Assembly (NCBI GenBank): GCA_026225255.1
Contig: JAMFSJ010000030.1
Location: 1-64,000 of the forward strand
Source: Methylacidimicrobium fagopyrum
Lineage (GTDB): Bacteria > Verrucomicrobiota > Verrucomicrobiia > Limisphaerales > UBA11358
Length of the DNA: 64,000 bases
Reading direction: 5' to 3'
Shown here: piece after piece, positions 35,238-44,024 of the stretch
Layout of the letters: each line of letters starts with the position of its first letter
Numbering within the stretch: the stretch's first letter is position 1
Made by a program: the position numbers and the translations under genes
The notes under the pieces: model-generated
The model's input: the letters and a program-made list of their open reading frames with translations, nothing else
Databases searched by the model: none
Told to the model about the DNA's origin: nothing

Positions 35238-35925
35238 GCGGGATTTTAGGGTTTAGCGGGCGCGGCTCAAACTGAAAAACAACCGATTGATGGATAACTG
35301 GATTCTGGGATGGAGGGCGGGAACGCTCGCTTCACCAGCGACTATCAATATAAGTAAAATGGGTTTATTCGTTCAGTCCGTAATGACTGTGACCGGTAAT
35401 TCGTTTGAGCCGCTCCATTAAAGCGGAAGTGGGCGGACGGCTTCCTTTCGTCTTTTCATTCGCCGGACCGTTACCCACCAGCCCCGGTGTTTTATAGCTC
35501 AACAGCAGCCGCCGCGTCAGCCCTAGCGCCACTGGCAACGCCAGGAGCGTAGAATTCAAAATGTGAAGCTTGTGGGGGGTCATGATAAAAATTCGTAAGG
35601 TTGAACGAGTCAACCGCTTGTTACATGGACACCCAATGAAAAGAAAGGTTCGAAATTATTATGATTATTTAACCGTGGGCGCGGATTTCAGGGATTAACG
35701 CCGGATTAAATCCGGAAAATCAATCCGTGAAAATTCGTAAAATCCGCGTCGGGCCCTTTTTACCGGCGTTGATGGGCGTCCATCGGCGGTTGTGAAAAGG
35801 AGGCGGCGCGCCCCGACCATGAATCAAGCGCCTTTGAAAGGGCGTGGACAAGTGCGGAAAATTTCGTAACTTGTGCGGCGCAATTTCGTCTCAACAAAGA
35901 CAATTTTCCTTGGGAATATATTTTT
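35238..35925. other. 688-bp region between trpD and macA with little coding support
   Basis: On the minus strand 35365-35583 could encode a 72-residue protein (MTPHKLHILNSTLLALP..., ending HSHYGLNE); there is no homology I recognise and support is weak. A TTGACT box with a TTTTAT box 17 bp downstream (minus strand) ends one base before its ATG, so it cannot serve that start well. The stretch 35679-35755 is a palindrome-rich repeat listed separately. The last 170 bp should hold the macA promoter. Confidence 0.35.
35679..35755. repeat. inverted repeat with central perfect hairpin (trpD-macA gap)
   Basis: Imperfect outer arms (GCGCGGATTT... and ...AAATCCGCGTC) flank a perfect 7-1-7 hairpin CCGGATT-A-AATCCGG at 35701-35715. 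The wording (GGATT, AATCCG, CGTGAAAATTCG) is repetitive like the other gap elements here, but no second copy is in the window. Confidence 0.5.
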
Positions 35926-37194
35926 ATGGCAGCAAAAAAAAGCGGTTGGTTCAAATGGGTGCTCATTCTTTTGATTCTCGTCGCGGCAGCGGCGGGCGGT
36001 GCGTGGTATTATTTTGTGCGCAATAAAACGGAGATCCCGCAATACCAAACCGTCGCGGTCGCGCGCGGTGATTTGGCGCAAGTCGTCACGGCGACCGGCA
36101 TTTTGAATCCGGTGGTGAACGTGACGGTGGGGAGCCAGGTTTCCGGCATCATTAGTATTTTGAACGTGGATTTTAACTCCATCGTGAAGTCGAATGAAGT
36201 GATCGCGGAGATCAATCCGGCGACTTACAAGGCGGCGCTCGCGCAGGCGGAGGCAGACTTGGCGAACTCGAAGGCCAACTTGGAATTGCAGCAGGTCGAG
36301 GCCGCCCGCAGCTCCGAGTTGTTCACGAACAAGTTGGTTTCCCATTCCGACTATGACACGGCGATCTCGACGTTGCATGAAGCGGAGGCGATGGTGAAAA
36401 TCAAACAAGCCTCCGTGGACAACGCGACGGCGAATCTGGGTTATTGCAAAATTTTGTCGCCGGTGGACGGCATTGTGATTTCCCGCGCGATTGATTTGGG
36501 TCAGACCGTGGCCTCAAGCTTCAGCACGCCGACGCTATTCCAAATCGCGAATGATCTGACGAAAATGCAGATTGATTCCAGCGTGGCCGAGGCGGATGTC
36601 GGCGGCATCGTGGAAGGTCAGAGCGTGGATTTCACGGTGGACGCGTATCCGTATCGCAATTTTTCCGGCAGCGTCACGCAGGTGCGCAACGCGCCGACGA
36701 CCGTAAATAACGTCGTCACCTACGATTGCGTGATCGGGGTGACGAATGCGGATTATAAATTGAAACCGGGCATGACCGCGAATGTGTCAGTCATTATCGC
36801 GCAAAAAAAGGATGTGTTGAACATCCCGAATGGGACGTTGCGTTTTCATCCGGCGGACGCGGCGATTGGGTTGACTAATTCCATGGCGACGAATGCGCCC
36901 GCCACCAACACTCCGACCGCGGGCAGCGGCAGCGGGCAACATCACCACGGCAATCACGCGATGGGTGAACGGGTGGTTTTTCACACGGTTTATGTGCTTA
37001 CCGGCGCGGGCGATACCGCGAAGTTGACTGCGGTGCAGATCAAGACCGGCATCAGCGACGGTATTTCGACGGAAGTGATTTCGGGTTTAGATGCCAACGC
37101 GCAAGTCGTCACGGGTGTGCTCACCCCAGACTCATCACCGGCAAAATCCAATCCCTTCGGCGGCGGGGGTAGTGGCGGGTTCCGGATGCGCTGA
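35926..37194 (+). CDS. periplasmic adaptor (membrane fusion) protein, MacA-like
   Basis: 422 residues. One N-terminal membrane anchor (KWVLILLILVAAAAGGAWYYF) is followed by the biotinyl-lipoyl and hairpin region (VTATGILNPVVNVTVGSQVSGII, AQAEADLANSKANLELQQVEAARSSELF, then LGYCKILSPVDGIVISRAIDLGQTV). Next are the beta-barrel (DLTKMQIDSSVAEADVGGIVEGQ) and a membrane-proximal domain with a His-rich insert (GQHHHGNHAMG). The C-terminal tail is Gly/Pro-rich (NPFGGGGSGGFRMR). It links an ABC permease to an outer-membrane channel. The ATPase and permease genes follow within 25 bp and 6 bp. No TolC gene is present. Confidence 0.92.
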   Translation: MAAKKSGWFKWVLILLILVAAAAGGAWYYFVRNKTEIPQYQTVAVARGDLAQVVTATGILNPVVNVTVGSQVSGIISILNVDFNSIVKSNEVIAEINPATYKAALAQAEADLANSKANLELQQVEAARSSELFTNKLVSHSDYDTAISTLHEAEAMVKIKQASVDNATANLGYCKILSPVDGIVISRAIDLGQTVASSFSTPTLFQIANDLTKMQIDSSVAEADVGGIVEGQSVDFTVDAYPYRNFSGSVTQVRNAPTTVNNVVTYDCVIGVTNADYKLKPGMTANVSVIIAQKKDVLNIPNGTLRFHPADAAIGLTNSMATNAPATNTPTAGSGSGQHHHGNHAMGERVVFHTVYVLTGAGDTAKLTAVQIKTGISDGISTEVISGLDANAQVVTGVLTPDSSPAKSNPFGGGGSGGFRMR

Positions 37195-37218
37195 TTTAAT
37201 TTGTTGAGGAAATTTCCT

Positions 37219-37989
37219 GTGCCAATCAATCCCGTCATCAAGCTCGACGCCATCGAGAAGACCTATCACACCGGCGAGGTAGATGTCCACGCCGTGCGCG
37301 GGGTGTCGCTCGATATTTTGCCCGGCGAATTTGTCGCCATCATGGGTTCCAGCGGTTCCGGCAAAAGCACGATGATGAACGTGATCGGCGCGCTCGACCG
37401 GCCGACGGGCGGTCATTATTGGCTGGACGGCATTGACGTTTCCACGCTGGACCGCGATGAGTTGGCGGATGTGCGTAACGAAAAAATCGGGTTCGTGTTT
37501 CAAGGTTTCAATTTGTTGTCGCGCACGACGGCATTGGAAAATGTCGAGATGCCGATGCTCTATCATCGGGAAAGAATTTCGGCGCACGAACAGCGTGAGC
37601 GGGCGATGCATTGTCTCGAACTCGTCGGCCTGGCCAAACGCGGCGACCATCATCCGAACCAACTTTCCGGCGGCCAGCAACAACGGGTCGCCATCGCCCG
37701 CGCGTTGGTGAATCGCCCGACGTTGCTGCTCGCGGACGAACCGACCGGCAATCTCGACACGCAAACGAGCATCGAAATCATGGGCGTGTTTCAGAAATTA
37801 AACGATCAAGGCATCACGATCATCATGGTGACGCACGAGCTGGACGTGGCGCGTTTCACCAAGCGCATGATTATTTTGCGCGATGGAAAAGTGGTCACCG
37901 ACAAGGCGGTGGAGCCGCGTTCGGTTGCGGAAAAAGAATTACAACTTTTGCGCCAGGAGCAACAGGCGGTGAAGTTGGTGAAGGAATAA
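37219..37989 (+). CDS. ABC transporter ATP-binding protein (MacB/LolD type)
   Basis: 256 residues from GTG 37219. The GAGGA at 37206-37210 sits 8 bp before it, so this start is preferred over the in-frame TTG at 37201. Walker A is [12 protein letters not shown], the Q-loop is [21 protein letters not shown], the signature is [15 protein letters not shown], Walker B is [12 protein letters not shown], and the H-loop is [10 protein letters not shown]. Residues after [24 protein letters not shown] are typical of the MacB/LolD/FtsE group. It energises the MacA-like adaptor and the downstream permease, probably for export of a drug, peptide or lipid; the substrate is unknown. Confidence 0.93.
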   Translation: MPINPVIKLDAIEKTYHTGEVDVHAVRGVSLDILPGEFVAIMGSSGSGKSTMMNVIGALDRPTGGHYWLDGIDVSTLDRDELADVRNEKIGFVFQGFNLLSRTTALENVEMPMLYHRERISAHEQRERAMHCLELVGLAKRGDHHPNQLSGGQQQRVAIARALVNRPTLLLADEPTGNLDTQTSIEIMGVFQKLNDQGITIIMVTHELDVARFTKRMIILRDGKVVTDKAVEPRSVAEKELQLLRQEQQAVKLVKE

Positions 37990-37995
37990 GGTCGA

Positions 37996-39201
37996 ATGAG
38001 AATTTTCGCATCCATCAGAATCGCCGGCCGCGCGCTACGCCGGAATAAAATGCGTTCGTTGCTGACGATGCTCGGCATCATCATCGGCGTCGGCTCCGTC
38101 ATTGCGGCGGTTAGTTTGACTTCGGGCGCGACCAAACAAGTCGAAGATCAAGTCAGTAGTTTGGGCGAAAGTGTTGTCACAGTTTTCTCCGGCAATTTTA
38201 CCAGCGGTGCCCAACGCGGCGGCTGGGGCAGTGCGCCGACGTTGACGGTGGAGGATGCGAAAGCCATTGCGGCGTTGCCGAATGTGGTGGGCGTCAGTCC
38301 CGAAGTGCGTGATCGCGAACAGGTTTTGGCGAACGGTTTGAATTGGAATACGCAGGTCATGGGCGAATCACCGGATTATCCGCAGATCCGCAACTGGGGC
38401 ATTTCCAGCGGCGTGATGTTCGCGGACACGGATGTTCGCAGCCTGGCCAAAACCGCCGTTATCGGCCAGACGGTGGCGGATGAATTATTTCCCGGCGTCA
38501 ATCCGATCGGCCAGACCGTGCGCATCCGCAACCTGCCGTTTCTCATCGTCGGCGTGCTCGCGCCCAAAGGATTTAACCTTTTTGGTCAGGATCAAGACGA
38601 CACCATTGTCGTGCCTTATTCGAGTCACATGCACCGCATCACCACGCGCACGTTTGTGAATTCTATTTTGGTGCAGGCGGCGAATGATAAGGTCATCAAT
38701 AGCGTGCAGAACGACATCACCGAATTATTACTCACCCGCCATCGCAGCAAGGAACAAGACTTCACCGTGCGTAATCAATTGGAATTGATGCAAGCAGTCA
38801 CGGCGACGTCGCGCGCGATGGGATTTTTGCTCGCCGGCGTCGCGGCGGTTTCGCTGATCGTTGGCGGCATCGGCATCATGAACATCATGCTCGTGAGCGT
38901 AACGGAACGAACGCGCGAAATCGGCATCCGCATGGCCGTCGGCGCGCGCGCGGCCGACATCCTTGTGCAATTTTTGATCGAAGCCGTGACGTTGAGCGCG
39001 ATCGGCGGTGGCATTGGGATCGCGGGTGGCGTGCTGATTTCGGACTTGGTCGGTTACTGGCAACACATGCCCACGGTCACGCCGTTCGGCTGGATCGGCA
39101 TCGCGTTCGCTTCCAGCGCGGTCATCGGCGTGATCTCCGGTTTTTATCCCGCGTGGAAAGCATCGCAGCTCGACCCGATTGATGCTTTGCGTTATGAATA
39201 A
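37996..39201 (+). CDS. ABC transporter permease (MacB type, FtsX domain)
   Basis: 401 residues. The N-terminal helix (MRSLLTMLGIIIGVGSVIAAVSL) is followed by a large periplasmic MacB-PCD domain (about residues 40-260: VTVFSGNFTSGAQRGG, ALPNVVGVSPEVRDREQVLANG). Three C-terminal FtsX helices carry SLIVGGIGIMNIMLVSVTERTREIGIRMAVGARAADIL and end SGFYPAWKASQLDPIDALRYE. ATPase and permease are separate genes, unlike E. coli MacB where they are fused. It starts 6 bp after the ATPase and closes the operon. Confidence 0.93.
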   Translation: MRIFASIRIAGRALRRNKMRSLLTMLGIIIGVGSVIAAVSLTSGATKQVEDQVSSLGESVVTVFSGNFTSGAQRGGWGSAPTLTVEDAKAIAALPNVVGVSPEVRDREQVLANGLNWNTQVMGESPDYPQIRNWGISSGVMFADTDVRSLAKTAVIGQTVADELFPGVNPIGQTVRIRNLPFLIVGVLAPKGFNLFGQDQDDTIVVPYSSHMHRITTRTFVNSILVQAANDKVINSVQNDITELLLTRHRSKEQDFTVRNQLELMQAVTATSRAMGFLLAGVAAVSLIVGGIGIMNIMLVSVTERTREIGIRMAVGARAADILVQFLIEAVTLSAIGGGIGIAGGVLISDLVGYWQHMPTVTPFGWIGIAFASSAVIGVISGFYPAWKASQLDPIDALRYE

Positions 39202-39293
39202 GTCGTGATTGAGTCGCGCGAAGTCGGCGAAGGTTTTAAATTTTTGTGGCGAATAAAACAGCTTCCTTCGCTCCCTGCGCGCGGCATTTTCAG

Positions 39294-40322
39294 ATGAAAA
39301 CGGAAATTCTTTCAACCCACACGCCCGAGCTTTTTAAAAAAGCCGTGCGCCGCGCCGCTGAATTATTGCGCGCGGGCGAAGTCGTTGCGTTGCCGACGGA
39401 AACGGTTTACGGCCTCGCCGCCAATGCGCTGGATGAAAATGCCGTCGCCAAAATTTTCCAGATTAAAGGTCGTCCATCGCACAATCCCATCATCGTCCAC
39501 GTCGCCAGCAATGAAATGGCGGAACGTTGTGCCGCTGAATTTCCGGCGCTGGCCAAAAAACTTTCGCAAGCGTTTTGGCCCGGGCCGTTGACGTTGGTTT
39601 TACCGCGCGCAAAAAATATTCCCGCCGCCGTCACCGCCGCTGGCGAAACTGTCGGCATCCGCTGGCCGAGTCATCCGTTCATCCAAGCCGTCATTCGCGA
39701 ATGCGGTTTTCCGCTGGCCGCGCCGAGCGCAAATCTTTCGAACCAAATTTCGCCGACGAACGCCGAACACGTCCGCGCGCAACTCGATGGGAAAATTTCT
39801 CTGGTCGTGGACGGCGGCCAATCGCAGGTGGGAATTGAATCCACGGTTTTAGATTTGTCCGTTGTGCCCGCCCGCATTTTGCGGCCGGGAATGATTCACG
39901 CCGAATCGCTCGTGGCGGCGGGATTGCCGCTGGCCGATCCAAGCTCCGCCAAAGCGAGTGGCCGAGGGCCGACGGCTGAGGGCGCCTTGAAAAGTCCCGG
40001 CCTGTTGCGGAAACATTATTCGCCGAAAGCTAAATTAGTGATTTGGGATTGGCTCAACGATGCGGATTTAGAATCCCAAATCCGCCATCGGTCATCGGCC
40101 ATCAGCCATACCCACATCATCGCGCATACAAAGATTCCTTCAGGCGAAAAGCTCGCAGGCGTGAGCGTGATCCCGCACGATGTGGAGGCTTTTGCGCGCG
40201 CGCTTTACGCGGAGTTGCATCGCTGCGATGAGGCGGGCGTAGAGTTGATCGTCGTGGAAGCACCCCCGGATTCACCGGAATGGTCCGGCATCGCAGATCG
40301 TTTACAACGCGCGGCGGCGTGA
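39294..40322 (+). CDS. tsaC: L-threonylcarbamoyladenylate synthase (Sua5/YrdC/YwlC family)
   Basis: 342 residues from ATG 39294; an upstream in-frame GTG at 39246 has no family support. It makes threonylcarbamoyl-AMP for the t6A37 modification of tRNAs. The YrdC domain fills residues 1-205 (EVVALPTETVYGLAANALDENAVAKIFQIKGRP, FWPGPLTLVLPRAKNIP, VGIRWPSHPFIQAVI, AAPSANLSNQISPTNAEHV, VGIESTVLDLS). A Sua5-type C-terminal domain follows (SPGLLRKHYSPKAKL, VIPHDVEAFARALYAELHRCDEAG). Two segments, around 39945-39990 and 40068-40110, read as short-repeat DNA in frame (SSAKASGRGPTAEG; ESQIRHRSSAISHTH) in the linker and early C-terminal domain. Confidence 0.93.
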   Translation: MKTEILSTHTPELFKKAVRRAAELLRAGEVVALPTETVYGLAANALDENAVAKIFQIKGRPSHNPIIVHVASNEMAERCAAEFPALAKKLSQAFWPGPLTLVLPRAKNIPAAVTAAGETVGIRWPSHPFIQAVIRECGFPLAAPSANLSNQISPTNAEHVRAQLDGKISLVVDGGQSQVGIESTVLDLSVVPARILRPGMIHAESLVAAGLPLADPSSAKASGRGPTAEGALKSPGLLRKHYSPKAKLVIWDWLNDADLESQIRHRSSAISHTHIIAHTKIPSGEKLAGVSVIPHDVEAFARALYAELHRCDEAGVELIVVEAPPDSPEWSGIADRLQRAAA

Positions 40323-40389
40323 TCTGGCCGACCGATTTCGGCGGTGGCATTTTCAGCCTAATTCCTCTTCCGTGGATTTTGCGGTCAAA

Positions 40390-42435
40390 TCAATTTTTCA
40401 AAATTGGCGTCAATGGCGCGTTGGCGGCACCGAATGATTCGCGCCACGGCTGGTTTTGCTGGTAAAGCGCGAGCCGTTGACGGAAGGGTTCGAGGTTTTT
40501 CATGCCGGCCGCCGTGCCGAGATCAATCGCGTTTTGCGCGCACGTTTGCGCGTTCGTGAAATCGCCGGTGGCGGCGTAAGCCATCCCGAGCACATCTAAA
40601 ACCATCGGTTGCGTATGCTCGGTGAGCGCGTCGGCTTTTGTGGCGAGGGCGAGCGCGGATTGGCCGTCCCGGGCAAGGGTGTTTTCATTCGCGGCGAGAT
40701 AATGTGCGACGGTGGCGAGGATTTGAAAATTATTCGGATCCAGCTCCGCCGCCCGGTGCAGTTCGCTGACGGCGTCGAGGGCGCGACCTTGTTTAAAGAA
40801 AACTTTGGCGGTCTCAATGTGCGGCCACGCGTAATAAGGATTCAATTTTTCAGCGGCGGAAAATTCTTTCAACGCGGCGTCGAATTTTTCCAGCGCGGCC
40901 CATTCGCTACCGACGGCGTTGTGCGGATACGGGTCGTTGGGGCGCAGGCCGACTGCCGTTTGATATTCTGCGAGCGCGTCGGCGTGGCGACCGAGATTGC
41001 TGAGTAGGTGGCCGAGATTATCGTGCAATTGATAGTAAGGCGCGGTTTCAAATTTTTCCGCCTGCAGATACGCGGCGAGCGCTTCGTCCGGTCGCTGCTC
41101 CGCTTCCAGCGCCACGCCAAGATTGATGAACGCGATGGTATTATGCTGCGTTTCGGCGATGGCACGGCGGAAAAGCGTTTCGCTGTCGCGCCAGAATTGC
41201 AGTTGAAATTCCGTGACGCCGAAGCCGGCTAATAAAATCAACGTCGCCACGCCCACGCGGATGATTGGGGGCGTTTGAATGTGCGCCGCCGCATCGCGGG
41301 CGAGAAAAACGAGGGCGATCAAAAGTCCGATGGAAGGAATGTAAGTGTAGCGGTCGGCCAGCGCTTGGCTGCCGACTTGCACAATGCCGATGACGGGCAC
41401 GAGCGTGCCGAGAAACCAAAGCCAGCCGAAGAGAAAATACGGTTTGGTTTTTCGACAACGCCACGCCCTGGCGGAAATGAAAAGCAAAACGGCCAGCGAC
41501 AAAATAATTTGCCACGCGGAAATTGCTTCTTGCGGATAAATCACGCAGAGATCCGTCGGCCAGATGAATTTCCACAAATAACTCGCGATGGCTACGGGGG
41601 CATTTTCTAACCGGTAAAGCAACGGAACGTGAATGAGCGAAACGACGGCCTCGCCGCTCTTTTGCGCGAAAATTGTGATGACGCAGGAGATCGCGGCGAG
41701 TATGAAAAAGGGAATTTTTTCCGCCAGCAATCGCCGGATTTTTGCCTCTTGCCCCGCGTCAAGCGTCAAGCGTTGCAGCGGCCAAAAATCCAATAGCAAC
41801 ATCACAAACGGCAGTGTGACAAGCATGGGTTTCGCGAGCAGGCCGAGCGTAAAAAAAATCAGGGCGAGCCAGAACGCGTTGCGGGATGCGCGTGGCTGGT
41901 TACTGGCGGGAGCGGGCTTTTTGTCAGCCTCCCGCAACGCGCCTTCAGCCTCGCCCTTCGCTTGCACATAACGCGCATACGCGAGCAAAGACAACAGCGC
42001 AAAAAACGTGCTCAAAACGTCTTTACGTTCGGCGATCCACGCCACGGACTCGACGTGCAGCGGATGCCACGCGAACAACGCGGCGACCAGGGCCGACGGC
42101 CAGATTTTGTCCGTCAGACGCAGCAGCAAAAGAAACAGCAACACCACATTCGCCGCGTGGAACAGCACGTTGACCAAGTGTTGCGCGCCCGGGTTAAGGC
42201 CGAACAGTTCGCAGTCCGCTTGATGCGAAAGCCACGTGAGCGGATGCCAATTGGCGGCGTGAAAGGTGGTGAACGCCCAACCAATGTCCGTTGCGGTCAG
42301 GCCGTTTTTGACGAAGGAATTATCCGTGACGTAATCCGTGTCGTCATAATTCACAAAATCATGCCAGCCGACCGGCAGAAACACCAGCAACGTGGTGAAC
42401 GCGAGCAGCAAAGCAATAAGACGTGGGCGCGACAT
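40390..42435 (-). CDS. membrane TPR protein of the TMTC/GT-C type
   Basis: 681 residues. The N-terminal 440 residues have about 10 membrane helices and GT-C-like loops: WHDFVNYDDTDYVTDN with an acidic pair, WAFTTFHAANWHPLTWLSH, ALFAWHPLHVESVAWIAERKDVLSTFF, and ALADRYTYIPSIGLLIAL. The C-terminal 230 residues hold tetratricopeptide repeats (NTIAFINLGVALEAEQRPDEALAAYLQAEKFE and following). Eukaryotic relatives (TMTC) are O-mannosyltransferases, and bacterial ones are annotated as TPR proteins of unknown acceptor. A lipid-linked sugar donor is likely but unproven. It is convergent with tsaC, and a family B hairpin precedes its start. Confidence 0.87.
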   Translation of the reverse strand: MSRPRLIALLLAFTTLLVFLPVGWHDFVNYDDTDYVTDNSFVKNGLTATDIGWAFTTFHAANWHPLTWLSHQADCELFGLNPGAQHLVNVLFHAANVVLLFLLLLRLTDKIWPSALVAALFAWHPLHVESVAWIAERKDVLSTFFALLSLLAYARYVQAKGEAEGALREADKKPAPASNQPRASRNAFWLALIFFTLGLLAKPMLVTLPFVMLLLDFWPLQRLTLDAGQEAKIRRLLAEKIPFFILAAISCVITIFAQKSGEAVVSLIHVPLLYRLENAPVAIASYLWKFIWPTDLCVIYPQEAISAWQIILSLAVLLFISARAWRCRKTKPYFLFGWLWFLGTLVPVIGIVQVGSQALADRYTYIPSIGLLIALVFLARDAAAHIQTPPIIRVGVATLILLAGFGVTEFQLQFWRDSETLFRRAIAETQHNTIAFINLGVALEAEQRPDEALAAYLQAEKFETAPYYQLHDNLGHLLSNLGRHADALAEYQTAVGLRPNDPYPHNAVGSEWAALEKFDAALKEFSAAEKLNPYYAWPHIETAKVFFKQGRALDAVSELHRAAELDPNNFQILATVAHYLAANENTLARDGQSALALATKADALTEHTQPMVLDVLGMAYAATGDFTNAQTCAQNAIDLGTAAGMKNLEPFRQRLALYQQNQPWRESFGAANAPLTPILKN

Positions 42436-42777
42436 GGTTTTCTTGTAAGCGATTTTGAAACCGTAGAAAAGTTTTTAACCACTCATCGACGCTGATCCTC
42501 GCTCCTTAAGGCCAAAGCAAAAACGGTTTGACGCGCCGCATGCTCGTTTTCACGAATTCATTTGTCGGGCTTGAATTCATGCCCACGCGCATGAAAAGTC
42601 TTTGGGTTTATGGGCACCGATCCGCGTCGATGAGCGGTTAAAAATTTCCCGCGCCGATTTGTCCAAAAAGTTTTTGCATTTTCACCCATGCGCGACGATA
42701 CTCTTGGGCGACGGACAATTGCTCGGGATTCCGTCACTTGGCCTAAAACCGGTTCCTCACCACCAAGTTTTGATTTT
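42436..42777. other. 342-bp divergent region between the TPR gene and tolQ
   Basis: It holds family B copy 2 (42472-42644) and, downstream of it, an AT-rich segment (CCAAAAAGTTTTTGCATTTT) where the tol promoter probably lies. In-frame codons from ATG 42688 could extend TolQ by 30 residues but look non-conserved, so they are treated as leader. Confidence 0.45.
42472..42644. repeat. inverted repeat, hairpin family B copy 2
   Basis: Arms 42472-42497 and 42619-42644 pair over 26 bp with two mismatches (TTTTTAACC...CATCGACGC). The loop is 121 nt and contains two GAATTCAT words. The arms share the ordered words TTTTAACC, CTxATC and CGCTGAT with copy 1 at 29406-29493. Confidence 0.75.
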
Positions 42778-43497
42778 ATGAGCGGGTTACCTTTTACACT
42801 AATTGCGGCGGTTAATGCCGATCCACTTTACGTTTGGAAGCAAGCCTCGATGGAAGCGAAAGCGATCATCGTGGTGTTGTTCATCATTTCCATCGTCGTG
42901 TGGTTCGTGATGTTCAACAAAGTCGTGCAGATGCGGCGCGCGCGGAAATTGAACCGCTACTTTGGCGAAGAGTTTACTTCGCAAAAAACGGTGCTGGAAA
43001 TGTTCGACCGTAAACTGGCCGTCGAAGGCTGTCCGCTCTACGCCGTTTATCAAGCCGGTTGCTTGCAGCTCGACGCGCGTTTGCGCGGGCCGACGGGTGA
43101 ACGCGCGAAGCAGCACATCAGTCTCAAGAACATGGAACACATCAAGCGCGCGTTGGAAAACGTCGTCGCGAAGGAATCGTTGCAATTGGAATCTGGCCTG
43201 ATTTTGCTGGCGATTGCGGTGAGCGGTGCGCCGTTTTTGGGTTTGCTGGGAACGGTTTGGGGCGTGATGAATACGTTCGCCGGCATTGCGCAATCCGGTT
43301 CCGCGTCGCTGGCGGTGATGGCGCCCGGTGTTTCGGCCGCGCTCGTGACGACGGTCGCCGGCCTGCTCGTGGCGATTCCCTCGATGTTCGGCTACAACTG
43401 GCTCGTCCATAATTTGCGCGCGTTCACGGTTGAGCTGGATAATTTCGCGCAGGAATTTGTGTCTAAAATCGAAACGGAATTTCTCGCTGACGATTAA
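42778..43497 (+). CDS. tolQ: TolQ/ExbB family proton channel subunit
   Basis: 239 residues from ATG 42778. Three membrane helices are visible: AKAIIVVLFIISIVVWFVMFN, LILLAIAVSGAPFLGLLGTVWGVMNTF, and VSAALVTTVAGLLVAIPSMFGYNWL. The TolQ/ExbB signatures GLLGTVWGVMNTFAGIA and APGVSAALVTTVAGLLVAIP are intact. It energises the Tol-Pal system with the proton gradient. It is the first gene of tolQ-R-A-B-pal. A family C repeat fills the gap to tolR. Confidence 0.92.
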   Translation: MSGLPFTLIAAVNADPLYVWKQASMEAKAIIVVLFIISIVVWFVMFNKVVQMRRARKLNRYFGEEFTSQKTVLEMFDRKLAVEGCPLYAVYQAGCLQLDARLRGPTGERAKQHISLKNMEHIKRALENVVAKESLQLESGLILLAIAVSGAPFLGLLGTVWGVMNTFAGIAQSGSASLAVMAPGVSAALVTTVAGLLVAIPSMFGYNWLVHNLRAFTVELDNFAQEFVSKIETEFLADD

Positions 43498-43505
43498 AAT
43501 GAATA

Positions 43506-43605
43506 GATTATTGGATATTTGGATGAATGGATTAATGACCGAACCCTCGGTTGTCGGCGTTTGCGCTTGTCCATCAATCCACCAATCCATCAATCCGTAT
43601 TTTTG
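43506..43605. repeat. imperfect inverted repeat, hairpin family C copy 1 (tolQ-tolR gap)
   Basis: Left part 43506-43535 (GATTATTGGATATTTGG...) can pair with the right part 43570-43600 (TCCATCAATCCACC...) with several mismatches. The 17-bp word GATTATTGGATATTTGG recurs exactly at 62420-62436 in the PHP-ftsY gap. The right arm ends 8 bp before the tolR ATG. Confidence 0.6.
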
Positions 43606-43607
43606 AT

Positions 43608-44024
43608 ATGCGCCGCTTCTCCCAACGCAATTCGCTGGTGACGTTGAATGATATCAACATCACGCCGCTGCTCGACCTCGCGTTCGTGTTGCTGATCATT
43701 TTTATCATCACCACGCCGTTGTTGGAGAAGAGCATTGAATTGAACCTGCCGCACGGCGGGCAGGCGGAAAAACAATTGGAGAAAAAAGACATCGCCACGG
43801 TCGAGATCACGGCGGCGGGCGCGTATGTCTTGAATAAACAACGGATGCAGCTGCCGCAATTGCTCAGCCAATTAGCTCAGGACTCCCGCTCCAATCCAAA
43901 TTTGGTAGTTTATATTCGCGGTGATAAAGATGGTCGTTTGGACTACACCGCACAATTGATTGATGGTTGCCAGCGTAATGGCATCAAGCGTTATTCGCTC
44001 CGCACCGACCCGACGCCAAAATGA
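43608..44024 (+). CDS. tolR: TolR/ExbD family protein
   Basis: 138 residues from ATG 43608; the longer frame from 43551 is read out of the repeat and is rejected. One membrane helix carries the proton-path Asp: TLNDINITPLLDLAFVLLIIFIIT. The periplasmic domain (IELNLPHGGQAEKQLEKKDIATVEI, YIRGDKDGRLDYTAQLIDGCQRNGI) has the ExbD fold. The stop overlaps tolA by 4 bp. Confidence 0.92.
   Translation: MRRFSQRNSLVTLNDINITPLLDLAFVLLIIFIITTPLLEKSIELNLPHGGQAEKQLEKKDIATVEITAAGAYVLNKQRMQLPQLLSQLAQDSRSNPNLVVYIRGDKDGRLDYTAQLIDGCQRNGIKRYSLRTDPTPK

Noticed and set aside
35365-35583. 72-codon minus-strand ORF in the trpD-macA gap
   Set aside because: Unremarkable translation, no ribosome site and a poorly placed promoter; mentioned in the region entry but not called as a gene.
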